The translations under genes and the position numbers were made by a program. The notes under the pieces were generated by a model. The model saw nothing but the letters and a program-made list of their open reading frames with translations, did not search any database and had not been told where the DNA came from. From DATLYT01 sp035574455 (GTDB lineage: Bacteria > Bacteroidota > Ignavibacteria > UBA10030), in assembly GCA_035574455.1 (NCBI GenBank), contig DATLYT010000170.1:1-25666 (forward strand): 25,666 bases of DNA. The letters are read 5' to 3'. Below, piece after piece: positions 7,524 through 14,306 of the stretch (the first letter of the stretch is position 1; each line of letters opens with the position of its first letter).

Positions 7524-8918
7524 ATGGCAGAACGACAATACGATGTGACGGTCATAGGTGGAGGTCCTGGCGGTTACGTTGCTGCAATTCGCGCAGCCCA
7601 GCTTGGTTTCAAGGTCGGGTTGGTGGAACGCGACAAGTTAGGAGGCATCTGTCTCAATTGGGGATGTATTCCGTCCAAGGCTCTCCTCAAGAGTGCCGAA
7701 TTGTATAGCAAACTCAAAGAAGGTGAGGAATACGGCATTAGCGCCAAAGAGCTTTCGTACGACTTCTCGAAGATCATAAAGCGAAGCCGTGACGTTGCCG
7801 ACCGCCAGAGCAAGGGTGTAGAGTATTTGATGAAGAAGAACAAGATCGAGGTAATCAGTGGTGTGGCAAAGTTTATCGGGAAGAATTCGCTGGAGGTAAC
7901 GAAAGACGGGAAGGTCGTCGATACGATTAAGACAAAGAACACCATCATTGCCACGGGTGGACGGCCGCGGACGATCCCGGGCGTGGCGATTGATGGGAAG
8001 AAGGTCATCTCCAGCTCTGAGGCGATGGTACTTCCCAAGCAGCCGAAATCGATGATCGTCATTGGAGCGGGTGCAATTGGCGTTGAGTTTGCCTACTTCT
8101 ACAATGCGTTTGGCACAAAAGTCACGATCGTCGAGATGATGCCGACGATCCTGCCGGTCGAAGACAAAGAGATCACAAAGATTCTCGACTCGAGCTTCAG
8201 AAAGTCTGGTATCGAAATTCTCACCAACACGAAGGTCGACTCTGTGACGGTGGGGGATGAGGTGACGGTGAAGGTGTCCGGCAAAGAGGGAACCCAGACA
8301 CTGGAGGGCGAGGTTGCGCTGATGGCGATTGGCGTGCAGGGCAATGTTGAGAATTTGGGGCTCGAAGCGCTCGGCGTGAAGGTAGAGAAAGGGTTTATCA
8401 AGGTTGATCAGTTCGGTAAGACGAATGTTGATGGTATTTACGCAATCGGAGATGTAAGCGGTCCGCCTTTGCTTGCCCACGTTGCTTCGCACGAGGGAGT
8501 GGTCGCGGCGGAACACATTGCGGGCAAAGCCAAGCACGGCATTGACCGTAATAACATTCCCGGCTGCACCTACTGCCAGCCTCAGGTCGCTAGCGTCGGT
8601 ATGACGGAAGAAGCAGCGTTGGCGGCAGGATACAAGTTAAAGATCGGAAGATATCCCTACCGCCCGCTTGGCAAAGCGATGGCGACGGGTGAGACGGTCG
8701 GGACGATTAAGCTGATTTTCGATGAGAAGTATGGCGAGCTGCTTGGCGCGCATATCATCGGTGCCGAGGCGACGGAGATGATTCACGAGCTGGTGGTCGC
8801 AAAGTCGCTTGAGACGACGTACGAAGAAATCTTCCGCACGATCCATGCCCATCCGACTTTCTCCGAAGGAATTATGGAGGCAGCGGGGGAGGCCTACGGC
8901 GTGGCGATTAATATTTAG
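7524..8918 (+). CDS. lpdA: Dihydrolipoyl dehydrogenase (E3)
   Basis: The 464-aa FAD flavoprotein reoxidises dihydrolipoyl groups on E2 with NAD+. The N-terminal FAD site is GGGPGGYVAAIRAAQ. The redox-active disulfide is in GGICLNWGCIPSK (Cys43, Cys48). A second Rossmann site lies at IGAGAIGVEFA, an FAD-contact motif at GIYAIGDV, and the C-terminal dimerisation domain ends with the catalytic HAHPTFSE (His443, Glu448). The length is normal. The ATG is preceded by AAAGGA at 6 nt. It is the first gene of the lipoate/dehydrogenase operon, and its product should serve the E1/E2 encoded downstream and perhaps other lipoyl complexes. Confidence 0.97.
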   Translation: MAERQYDVTVIGGGPGGYVAAIRAAQLGFKVGLVERDKLGGICLNWGCIPSKALLKSAELYSKLKEGEEYGISAKELSYDFSKIIKRSRDVADRQSKGVEYLMKKNKIEVISGVAKFIGKNSLEVTKDGKVVDTIKTKNTIIATGGRPRTIPGVAIDGKKVISSSEAMVLPKQPKSMIVIGAGAIGVEFAYFYNAFGTKVTIVEMMPTILPVEDKEITKILDSSFRKSGIEILTNTKVDSVTVGDEVTVKVSGKEGTQTLEGEVALMAIGVQGNVENLGLEALGVKVEKGFIKVDQFGKTNVDGIYAIGDVSGPPLLAHVASHEGVVAAEHIAGKAKHGIDRNNIPGCTYCQPQVASVGMTEEAALAAGYKLKIGRYPYRPLGKAMATGETVGTIKLIFDEKYGELLGAHIIGAEATEMIHELVVAKSLETTYEEIFRTIHAHPTFSEGIMEAAGEAYGVAINI

Positions 8919-8945
8919 TTTTCAAGGCTTTGGAGCTAGAGTACT

Positions 8946-9158
8946 ATGAGCAAAGTAAAAGAACCGACGGCTACATATGTTGTGAATGAGAAGGGCGAAA
9001 AGACTGCCGTCATCCTTCCTATTGAAAAATATGAAGAACTACTGCAGGATCTAGAAGACCTTGCAGTGGTTGCTTCTCGTAAGACAGAACCGACTTACGA
9101 CTGGGAAGAATTGAAAAAAAAGCTCAAGAGGGATGGCATCCTTTCGAATAAAGTATAG
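8946..9158 (+). CDS. Phd/YefM- or RelB-like antitoxin
   Basis: A 70-aa protein with the short pattern of Phd/YefM-type antitoxins: an N-terminal strand (ATYVVNEKGEKTAVILPIEKYEELLQ) followed by an acidic helix and a C-terminal toxin-binding segment (DWEELKKKLKRDGIL). It should neutralise the RelE-family toxin encoded by the next gene and probably represses its own transcription. A GGAG lies 10 nt before the ATG. It begins 27 nt after lpdA and overlaps the toxin gene by 26 nt, the usual antitoxin-first order. The base composition is visibly more AT-rich than lpdA or lipB, which suggests later acquisition. The family name is by pattern and less certain than the pairing. Confidence 0.75.
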   Translation: MSKVKEPTATYVVNEKGEKTAVILPIEKYEELLQDLEDLAVVASRKTEPTYDWEELKKKLKRDGILSNKV

Positions 9159-9396
9159 AAAGTCGTTTGAGAAGGAAATTCGAAGGATACCACAAGAGTA
9201 TGCTGACAGAATTGCCTTGCTGATTGATTCTTTGGCTCAGAATCCATTTACAGTTGGATCCAAGAAGCTTAAAGGCGGAGACTTGTACAGAATTCGAGTT
9301 GGAGACTATCGAATAGTTTATACGGTTGACGAGAAAAATCAAATGGTAGTTATCGAAAGGGTACGGCACCGCAAAGAGGTATATCGCAAACTTTGA
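9133..9396 (+). CDS. RelE/ParE-family toxin
   Basis: An 87-aa basic protein with the RelE fold pattern: FRIKYRKSFEKEIRRIP, then KKLKGGDLYRIRVGDYRIVYTVD, then ERVRHRKEVYRKL. The arginines of the RIRVGDYRIVY core and the C-terminal HRKEVY, associated with mRNA cleavage on the ribosome in active RelE-type toxins, are retained, so the toxin looks intact. It starts inside the antitoxin gene and ends 1 nt before the lipB ATG, so toxin, antitoxin and lipB are likely on one transcript. A ParE-like gyrase target cannot be excluded from sequence alone. Confidence 0.85.
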   Translation: MASFRIKYRKSFEKEIRRIPQEYADRIALLIDSLAQNPFTVGSKKLKGGDLYRIRVGDYRIVYTVDEKNQMVVIERVRHRKEVYRKL

Positions 9397-9397
9397 C

Positions 9398-10123
9398 ATG
9401 CATATGGCCGTCACAAATATCGGCCGGACGCGGTACGGTGAAGCGTGGGAGCTTCAGAAGAAACTCTTCGAGCTTCGCCACTACGGCCTGATTACGGATC
9501 TTCTCCTTTATACGGAACACGAGCACGTTTACACCATCGGAAAGGGTGGCGATGATAACCACCTGCTCGCGTCGGAAGAAGAGCTAAAAACCGGCGGCGT
9601 CGATGTGTATCATATCGACCGTGGTGGCGGTATTACCTATCACGGACCGGGGCAGGTTGTCGGCTACCCGATTCTCGCTCTCGACCAGTACTTTGCAGAC
9701 ATCCATCGGTATCTTCGGAGCTTGGAAGAGGTCATCATCCTCGCGCTCGAAGAGTTCGGCATCGAGGCTGGTCGCGAAGAGGGGATGACCGGCGTCTGGG
9801 TCAAAGGCGAAAAGATTGCGGCAATCGGCGTCAAGGTGAGTCGTTGGGTCACCATGCATGGTTTCGCGCTCAACGTGAACACCGATCTCTCAAAGTTCGA
9901 CCGCATCATCCCGTGCGGCATCTTTCACAAAGGGGTAACGTCGATGCAGCGGCTGTTGGAGAAAGAAATCCCGTTGGAGCAAGTCCATACCAAACTCACC
10001 GAAGCATTTGCGTCGGTGTTTGGCTGCCAGCCCGTGGCCGTCACACAAGAAGAATTGGTTCGCGTTGTAGGTCGTTTTGACATCGAGCAGCCTAAGGGAC
10101 AACCTCAGTCTGCCAACGTTTGA
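9398..10123 (+). CDS. lipB: Octanoyl-[acyl carrier protein]:protein octanoyltransferase
   Basis: This transfers octanoate from acyl carrier protein to lipoyl-domain lysines, the first step of de novo protein lipoylation. The family motifs are RGGGITYHGPGQVVGYPI (about residues 75-92), the catalytic Lys146 in AAIGVKVSRWVTMHGFALNVN, and the catalytic Cys173 in IIPCGI. The length of 241 aa includes a short non-conserved tail. The start is ATG 9398 or ATG 9404 (Met-His-Met); both lie just after the toxin stop, and no good Shine-Dalgarno is present, so translation probably depends on reinitiation from the toxin gene. Its substrate is likely the E2 encoded downstream, completed by LipA. Confidence 0.95.
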   Translation: MHMAVTNIGRTRYGEAWELQKKLFELRHYGLITDLLLYTEHEHVYTIGKGGDDNHLLASEEELKTGGVDVYHIDRGGGITYHGPGQVVGYPILALDQYFADIHRYLRSLEEVIILALEEFGIEAGREEGMTGVWVKGEKIAAIGVKVSRWVTMHGFALNVNTDLSKFDRIIPCGIFHKGVTSMQRLLEKEIPLEQVHTKLTEAFASVFGCQPVAVTQEELVRVVGRFDIEQPKGQPQSANV

Positions 10124-10219
10124 GCTCTAGTAGTGCGCACAGCAAAAAAGGTCAAGACGAACAAACGACAGCAAGGCAAAAGTTCGCAGCAACATCGAAC
10201 GACAAACATTCAAGCATTC

Positions 10220-10225
10220 AAGGAG
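10220..10225 (+). promoter_or_regulatory. Shine-Dalgarno that sets the E1 start
   Basis: AAGGAG lies 11 nt upstream of the ATG at 10237. It favours that start over the TTG at 10120, which overlaps the lipB stop and has no ribosome-binding site. Confidence 0.6.
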
Positions 10226-10236
10226 TCCGTCGAGCA

Positions 10237-12285
10237 ATGACAAGTGCAGGAACGACCGTCGCCGTGAAGGAATCGCAGCGAGCGGGATTATCGAAGGAGC
10301 AACTCCTTCGAGCCTATCGCACCATGCTGCTGGCACGCCGCATGGATGAGAAGCAACTGATCCTCCTCAAGCAGGGCAAGTGCTTCTTCCATATCGGCGG
10401 CTCTGGACACGAAGCGGCACAAGTTGCGGCAGCGTCTGCTTTCAAGCCGGGGTACGACTGGTTCTTTCCCTATTACCGTGACATTGGTCTCTCGCTGCAT
10501 TTGGGATTAACGCCTGAAGAGGTCTTCCTCGCTGCGCTCCATCGCGCGGAAGACCCAATGACGGGCGCCCGCCAGATGCCTTCGCATTTCGGCAAGAAAG
10601 AGCTGAGGATTGTTACCCAATCCAGTCCAACAGGAACTCAGTACTTGCAAGCTGTGGGAGTTGCGCTTGCGGCGAAGAAAGAGAGGGTCGATGAGGTTGT
10701 GTATGTATCGGGTGGCGAGGGTTCGACGAGTGAAGGTGAATTCTTCGAAGCGGTCAATTGGGCGGCTCGGGAAGCAGTACCGGTGATTTTCTTCATCCAG
10801 GATAATAAATATGCTATTTCCGTCCCCGTCACTCAGCAAACAGCCGGCGCTTCGATTTACGAAGTCACCAAGGGCTTTGCTGGACTTGAACGCGCACACG
10901 TGGACGGAACGAATTTCATCGAAACATACAGTGCAGTCTCGAAAGCCGTCGAACGAGCTCGCTCGGGAAAAGGCCCAACACTCATTGTCGCCGATGTTGT
11001 GCGCCTTTTGCCGCATTCGTCTTCTGACGACCATGCGAAGTATCGAACCAAGGAAGATATTGAGCGCGATAAAGCCAAAGATCCCCTGCCCAAAATGGCA
11101 AACTTCCTCATCGAGCAGGGGTATCTTACGGATGATGAAGCCATGGAGATGCAGGAAGAGGTCAAGCGTGCCGTCGATGCGGCGGCCGATTGGGCAGAGT
11201 CCAGACCGTTGCCCGATCCAGCTACAGTCGAAGACCACCTCTATGGTCAAGCGCATGCCAACCCACCGCGCGATTTCGTGGAGCCGGAACATAAGGGCAA
11301 CAAAGTGGTACTCGTTGATGCTATCAACCACGCACTCCACGAAGAGATGGAACGCAATCCCAAAATGGTTGTGTTTGGCGAGGACATTGCCGATGGAAAG
11401 GGCGGAGTATTTACCGCAACGAAAGGGCTCTCGACCAAATTTGGAACGGAGCGGGCGTTCAATTCACCGCTCGCCGAGGCGAGTATCGTCGGTGTAGGCA
11501 TCGGGATGGCGCTCAAAGGGTGGATGCCGGTTCCGGAGATTCAATTTGGAGATTACATCTGGCCTGCGTTTATGCAAATCCGTGATGAGATGGCGATGCT
11601 CCGCTACCGCTCGAACGGCAATTGGCCCTGCCCGATGGTCATCCGCGTTCCGGTTGGTGGATACATCCACGGCGGCCACTATCACAGCCAGTGCATCGAA
11701 GGCATTATGGCGCACATCCCCGGTATTCGTCTGGCGTTTCCCTCGAACGCAGCGGACGCAAAGGGCTTGCTCAAAGCCGCCATTCGTGGAGACGATCCGG
11801 TCATCTTTATGGAACACAAAGGTCTATATCGTCAAGGCTATGCGGCGAGCCCAGAACCTGATGCAGAGTACGTTCTTCCGTTTGGAATCGCAGCGGTGAA
11901 GCGAGAAGGAAACGATATCAGCATCGTTACCTACGGAGCGATGGTGCAAAAGTCCCTCGAGGCAGCCAAGAAAATGGAGGAGAAAGGTGTGAGCGTTGAA
12001 GTAATCGACCTCCGCACGATCAATCCGCTCGACCGGGAGACCATTTTCCAATCGGTGAAGAAAACGGGCAAAGTACTCATTGTGCATGAAGACACGCTGA
12101 CGGCGGGTTTTGGTGCAGAGATTGCGGCACTCATTGCCAAGGACTGCTTCGAGCACCTTGACGGGCCGGTCATGCGTGTTGCGGCGCTCGATACGCCCGT
12201 TCCCTACAGCCCGCCGTTGGAAGACGCCATGTTGCCGAACGAGCGGAAGATTGTGGCAGCGTTGGAAGAACTTGCGGCGTACTGA
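10237..12285 (+). CDS. 2-oxoacid dehydrogenase E1, fused alpha and beta subunits (pyruvate or branched-chain type)
   Basis: A 682-aa thiamine-diphosphate enzyme that decarboxylates a 2-oxoacid and acylates the E2 lipoyl arm. The alpha half (about 20-330) has the TPP motif as GEG (160-162, with Glu in place of the usual Asp) through DNK at about 189-191, and the LLPHSSSDDHAKYR loop. The beta half (from about 340) has VDAINHALHEEM, VFGEDIADGKGGVFTATKGL, EIQFGDYIWPAF, RVPVGGYIHGGHYHSQ and VIDLRTINPLD. Alpha and beta are separate genes in many bacteria; this is one polypeptide. The ORF is open from TTG 10120, but those 39 residues are Ser/Lys/Gln-rich and unconserved, and a Shine-Dalgarno supports ATG 10237. 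The substrate (pyruvate or branched-chain oxoacids) cannot be decided from sequence. Confidence 0.93.
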   Translation: MTSAGTTVAVKESQRAGLSKEQLLRAYRTMLLARRMDEKQLILLKQGKCFFHIGGSGHEAAQVAAASAFKPGYDWFFPYYRDIGLSLHLGLTPEEVFLAALHRAEDPMTGARQMPSHFGKKELRIVTQSSPTGTQYLQAVGVALAAKKERVDEVVYVSGGEGSTSEGEFFEAVNWAAREAVPVIFFIQDNKYAISVPVTQQTAGASIYEVTKGFAGLERAHVDGTNFIETYSAVSKAVERARSGKGPTLIVADVVRLLPHSSSDDHAKYRTKEDIERDKAKDPLPKMANFLIEQGYLTDDEAMEMQEEVKRAVDAAADWAESRPLPDPATVEDHLYGQAHANPPRDFVEPEHKGNKVVLVDAINHALHEEMERNPKMVVFGEDIADGKGGVFTATKGLSTKFGTERAFNSPLAEASIVGVGIGMALKGWMPVPEIQFGDYIWPAFMQIRDEMAMLRYRSNGNWPCPMVIRVPVGGYIHGGHYHSQCIEGIMAHIPGIRLAFPSNAADAKGLLKAAIRGDDPVIFMEHKGLYRQGYAASPEPDAEYVLPFGIAAVKREGNDISIVTYGAMVQKSLEAAKKMEEKGVSVEVIDLRTINPLDRETIFQSVKKTGKVLIVHEDTLTAGFGAEIAALIAKDCFEHLDGPVMRVAALDTPVPYSPPLEDAMLPNERKIVAALEELAAY

Positions 12286-12507
12286 TGAACATCTATTTTA
12301 GCCGACATGCTAAGCGAAGAATGAGATGGAGAGACATCAGTGAGGAGGAAGTCGTGAAAGTTGTTGAGACTGCAGAGGATATTCAAGATTCAATAAAAGG
12401 ACGAAAGAAGGTAATCGGGCAGGTGGGGGGAGAAGTTGATCAAAGTGATTTTCAAAGAGGAAGCAGCGCGAATTGTTATCATCAGTGCAATCGATAAGAC
12501 GAGGTAA
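12285..12507 (+). pseudogene. DUF4258-like small protein with an apparent +1 frameshift
   Basis: The ATG overlaps the E1 stop codon by 1 nt. The first about 49 residues (MNIYFSRHAKRRMRWRDISEEEVVKVVE, then KGRKKVIGQVGG) match the N-terminal pattern of DUF4258, including the 'HA..RM..R.IsEeEV' signature. In the initial frame the protein then becomes unlike the family and stops at 12497. Skipping one base in the run of six G at 12425-12430 restores EKLIKVIFKEEAARIVIISAID, ending at TAA 12505-12507, 2 nt before the next gene. The joined protein would be 73 aa, a normal length. Either the gene is broken, the G run is miscalled, or the site slips. DUF4258 proteins are small, of unknown function, and resemble RelE-type toxins in size and context. 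Confidence 0.7.
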
Positions 12508-12509
12508 CC

Positions 12510-12719
12510 ATGAAAATTGAATATGATAGAGAAGTCGATGCGCTTTACATCCGATTGCAGGAAAAAATGGTAGCCCGGACAACGGAGTTGGAAGATGGGA
12601 TTTACATCGACCTGGATGAGAATGGCAAGCTCATTGGTCTCGAAATTCTCGATGCCACGCAACGCTATCCTAAAGCCGATATCTTTAACTTGACGACTGA
12701 GAACTTAGTCGTTGAATGA
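12510..12719 (+). CDS. DUF2283 family protein (possible antitoxin partner of DUF4258)
   Basis: An intact 69-aa protein with the DUF2283 pattern: MKIEYDREVDALYIRL at the N-terminus, ELEDGIYIDLDENGKLIGLEILDA in the centre. The function of the family is unknown. It is often found directly beside DUF4258 genes, as here, so a toxin/antitoxin-like pairing is a reasonable guess but not shown. GAGG sits 5 nt before the ATG. It follows the DUF4258 frame by 2 nt and overlaps the next small reading frame by 4 nt (ATGA). Confidence 0.85.
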   Translation: MKIEYDREVDALYIRLQEKMVARTTELEDGIYIDLDENGKLIGLEILDATQRYPKADIFNLTTENLVVE

Positions 12720-12959
12720 CACTCAATAAACAAAGGGTTGAAGCGCTCACCGATGATGCCAGAGGCCTTGTAGTCGTTACCCTAATACGGTGATGGTGTG
12801 GTTTGGCAATCCGAAGAAGAGTATATCTCCGAAGAAACGGGAGAAGAGACTGTGTTAATGGAGAATCGCGAGGGCAATGTCATAGGATTTGAAAAACTCA
12901 ACTATTCCTTACCTTCATCTGAACAACTACGAATCGCTTTCGAAACGGTAACGGCTTAA
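12716..12959 (+). pseudogene. Second DUF2283-like reading frame, broken by one base
   Basis: The ATG at 12716 overlaps the DUF2283 stop (ATGA). This frame reads MTLNKQRVEALTDDARGLVVVTL and stops at TGA 12791-12793. From about 12786 a different frame is open to TAA 12957-12959: GDGVVWQSEEEYISEETGEE, then TVLMENREGNVIGFEKLNYS and a short tail. Joining them with a single-base skip between about 12783 and 12790 gives an 80-aa protein. Its second half parallels the neighbouring DUF2283 (E..DGIYIDLDENGKLIGLEIL against ETVLMENREGNVIGFEKLN). It therefore looks like a diverged DUF2283 paralogue that has lost its frame. The tail could alternatively start alone at GTG 12798 or ATG 12858. pdhC-type E2 begins 23 nt after it. 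Confidence 0.6.
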
Positions 12960-12982
12960 GGTCATTATCGAAGGGGAAAAAT

Positions 12983-14305
12983 ATGCAGGTTGACGTCGTC
13001 ATGCCCAAAATGGGCGAGAGCATTCAAGAAGGGAAGATTCTGCGCTGGACGAAGAAGCCGGGCGAGAAAGTCCAGAAGGATGAAACCATCCTCGAAATCA
13101 GCACGGATAAAGTGGATTCCGAGATCCCTTCGCCTGCCACCGGTATTCTGACCAAGATTCTTGTTCCCGAGCAAGAGACGGTGGCGGTTGGGACGGTGAT
13201 TGCCGTCATCGAGACCGATGTCGCTGCGGCCAAAGTGGATTCCTCGACGCCCTCGGCTCCTACAGCAAAGCAGTCTGCTACCCCTGCACAAGCTCCACAG
13301 GTTCACGCTCCGGCGGTATCGACTGTGGTCGCAGAAGAGAAGGCGACTGCCCGGAGTCGAAATGGCGAGCGGTTCTATTCTCCGCTCGTCCGAACCATCG
13401 CGAAGAAAGAAGGGATTGCCATCGCCGAATTGGAAGCGATCCCCGGCTCCGGTCTCGGCGGTCGAGTGACAAAAAAGGATATCCTGGCGTATCTCACAAC
13501 TCGCACGTCCCGTGGAGCTGCTGTTCCGAGCTACCGACCTGAAGTCCATCTCAAACCGGTCGACGAGAAGGAGCTGCTCAAAAAATATCCGGCCCCGAAG
13601 TACAAGGTTGTGCAGATGGATAACGTGCAGCTGAAAATGGCAGAGCATATGGTTCGAAGCGTCGCCACCTCGCCGCACGTGGCCGCAGTCTCGGAATGCG
13701 ATTGTACGCGGATGGTCAACTTCCGGAATCGCAACGCCGAACGCTTTGAGAAGCAGGAAGGCTTCCGGCTGACCTACACGCACTTCATTGCTGACGCTGT
13801 GGTTCAGGCGCTCAAAGAATTTCCGTTGATCAACAGCTCGGTCGAGGGGGATAAGATTATTCTGAAGAACTTCATCAACCTCGGACTCGCCGTTGCCTCG
13901 CCGTCCGGGCTGATCGTACCGGTCATCAAAAACGCCGAAGAGAAGAACTTCCTCGGTCTTGCCCGCGCCATCAATGATATAGCTGTCAAGACCCGAAATC
14001 GGAAGCTCATGCCGGATGATATTCAGGGTGGCACATTTACGGTGACGAACTACGGAGTGTTCGGCACGGTCATCGGGACGCCCATTATCAATCAGCCGCA
14101 GGTAGCGATTCTCGGCGTCGGTGCCATCAAGAAACGACCCGTGGTCATTACGGATGAAGAGGGTAACGATTCCATCGGTATTCGCTCGATCGCCATCCTG
14201 ACGCTCTCGTTCGACCATCGCATCATCGACGGCGAAATGGGCGGGAAGTTTTTGGAAAAGGTGATCGCGAACATTCAAGATTACGACTTCAGCAAGGTTT
14301 TCTAA
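12983..14305 (+). CDS. 2-oxoacid dehydrogenase E2 (dihydrolipoyl acyltransferase)
   Basis: The 440-aa core protein carries the acyl group from E1 to CoA. Domains: one N-terminal lipoyl domain (about 1-78) with the lipoylated Lys43 in EISTDKVDSEI; an Ala/Pro/Thr-rich flexible linker (about 82-120); a peripheral subunit-binding domain (about 128-168, FYSPLVRTIAKKEGI...LGGRVTKKDILAYL); and the catalytic acyltransferase domain (about 200-440) with the active-site SFDHRIIDG (His412, Asp416). The ATG is preceded by AAGGGG at a good spacing. The product completes the complex with the E1 upstream and LpdA; LipB and LipA from the same operon would modify Lys43. Acyl specificity (acetyl or branched-chain) is not decided. 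Confidence 0.95.
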   Translation: MQVDVVMPKMGESIQEGKILRWTKKPGEKVQKDETILEISTDKVDSEIPSPATGILTKILVPEQETVAVGTVIAVIETDVAAAKVDSSTPSAPTAKQSATPAQAPQVHAPAVSTVVAEEKATARSRNGERFYSPLVRTIAKKEGIAIAELEAIPGSGLGGRVTKKDILAYLTTRTSRGAAVPSYRPEVHLKPVDEKELLKKYPAPKYKVVQMDNVQLKMAEHMVRSVATSPHVAAVSECDCTRMVNFRNRNAERFEKQEGFRLTYTHFIADAVVQALKEFPLINSSVEGDKIILKNFINLGLAVASPSGLIVPVIKNAEEKNFLGLARAINDIAVKTRNRKLMPDDIQGGTFTVTNYGVFGTVIGTPIINQPQVAILGVGAIKKRPVVITDEEGNDSIGIRSIAILTLSFDHRIIDGEMGGKFLEKVIANIQDYDFSKVF

Positions 14306-14306
14306 C

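Noticed and set aside
7319..7555. A 78-codon minus-strand frame across the lpdA promoter and start
   Set aside because: It overlaps the lpdA promoter and coding start, has no recognisable family pattern and no RBS.
10507..11340. A 277-codon minus-strand frame opposite the E1 gene
   Set aside because: It lies within the conserved thiamine-diphosphate region of E1 and resembles no protein family.
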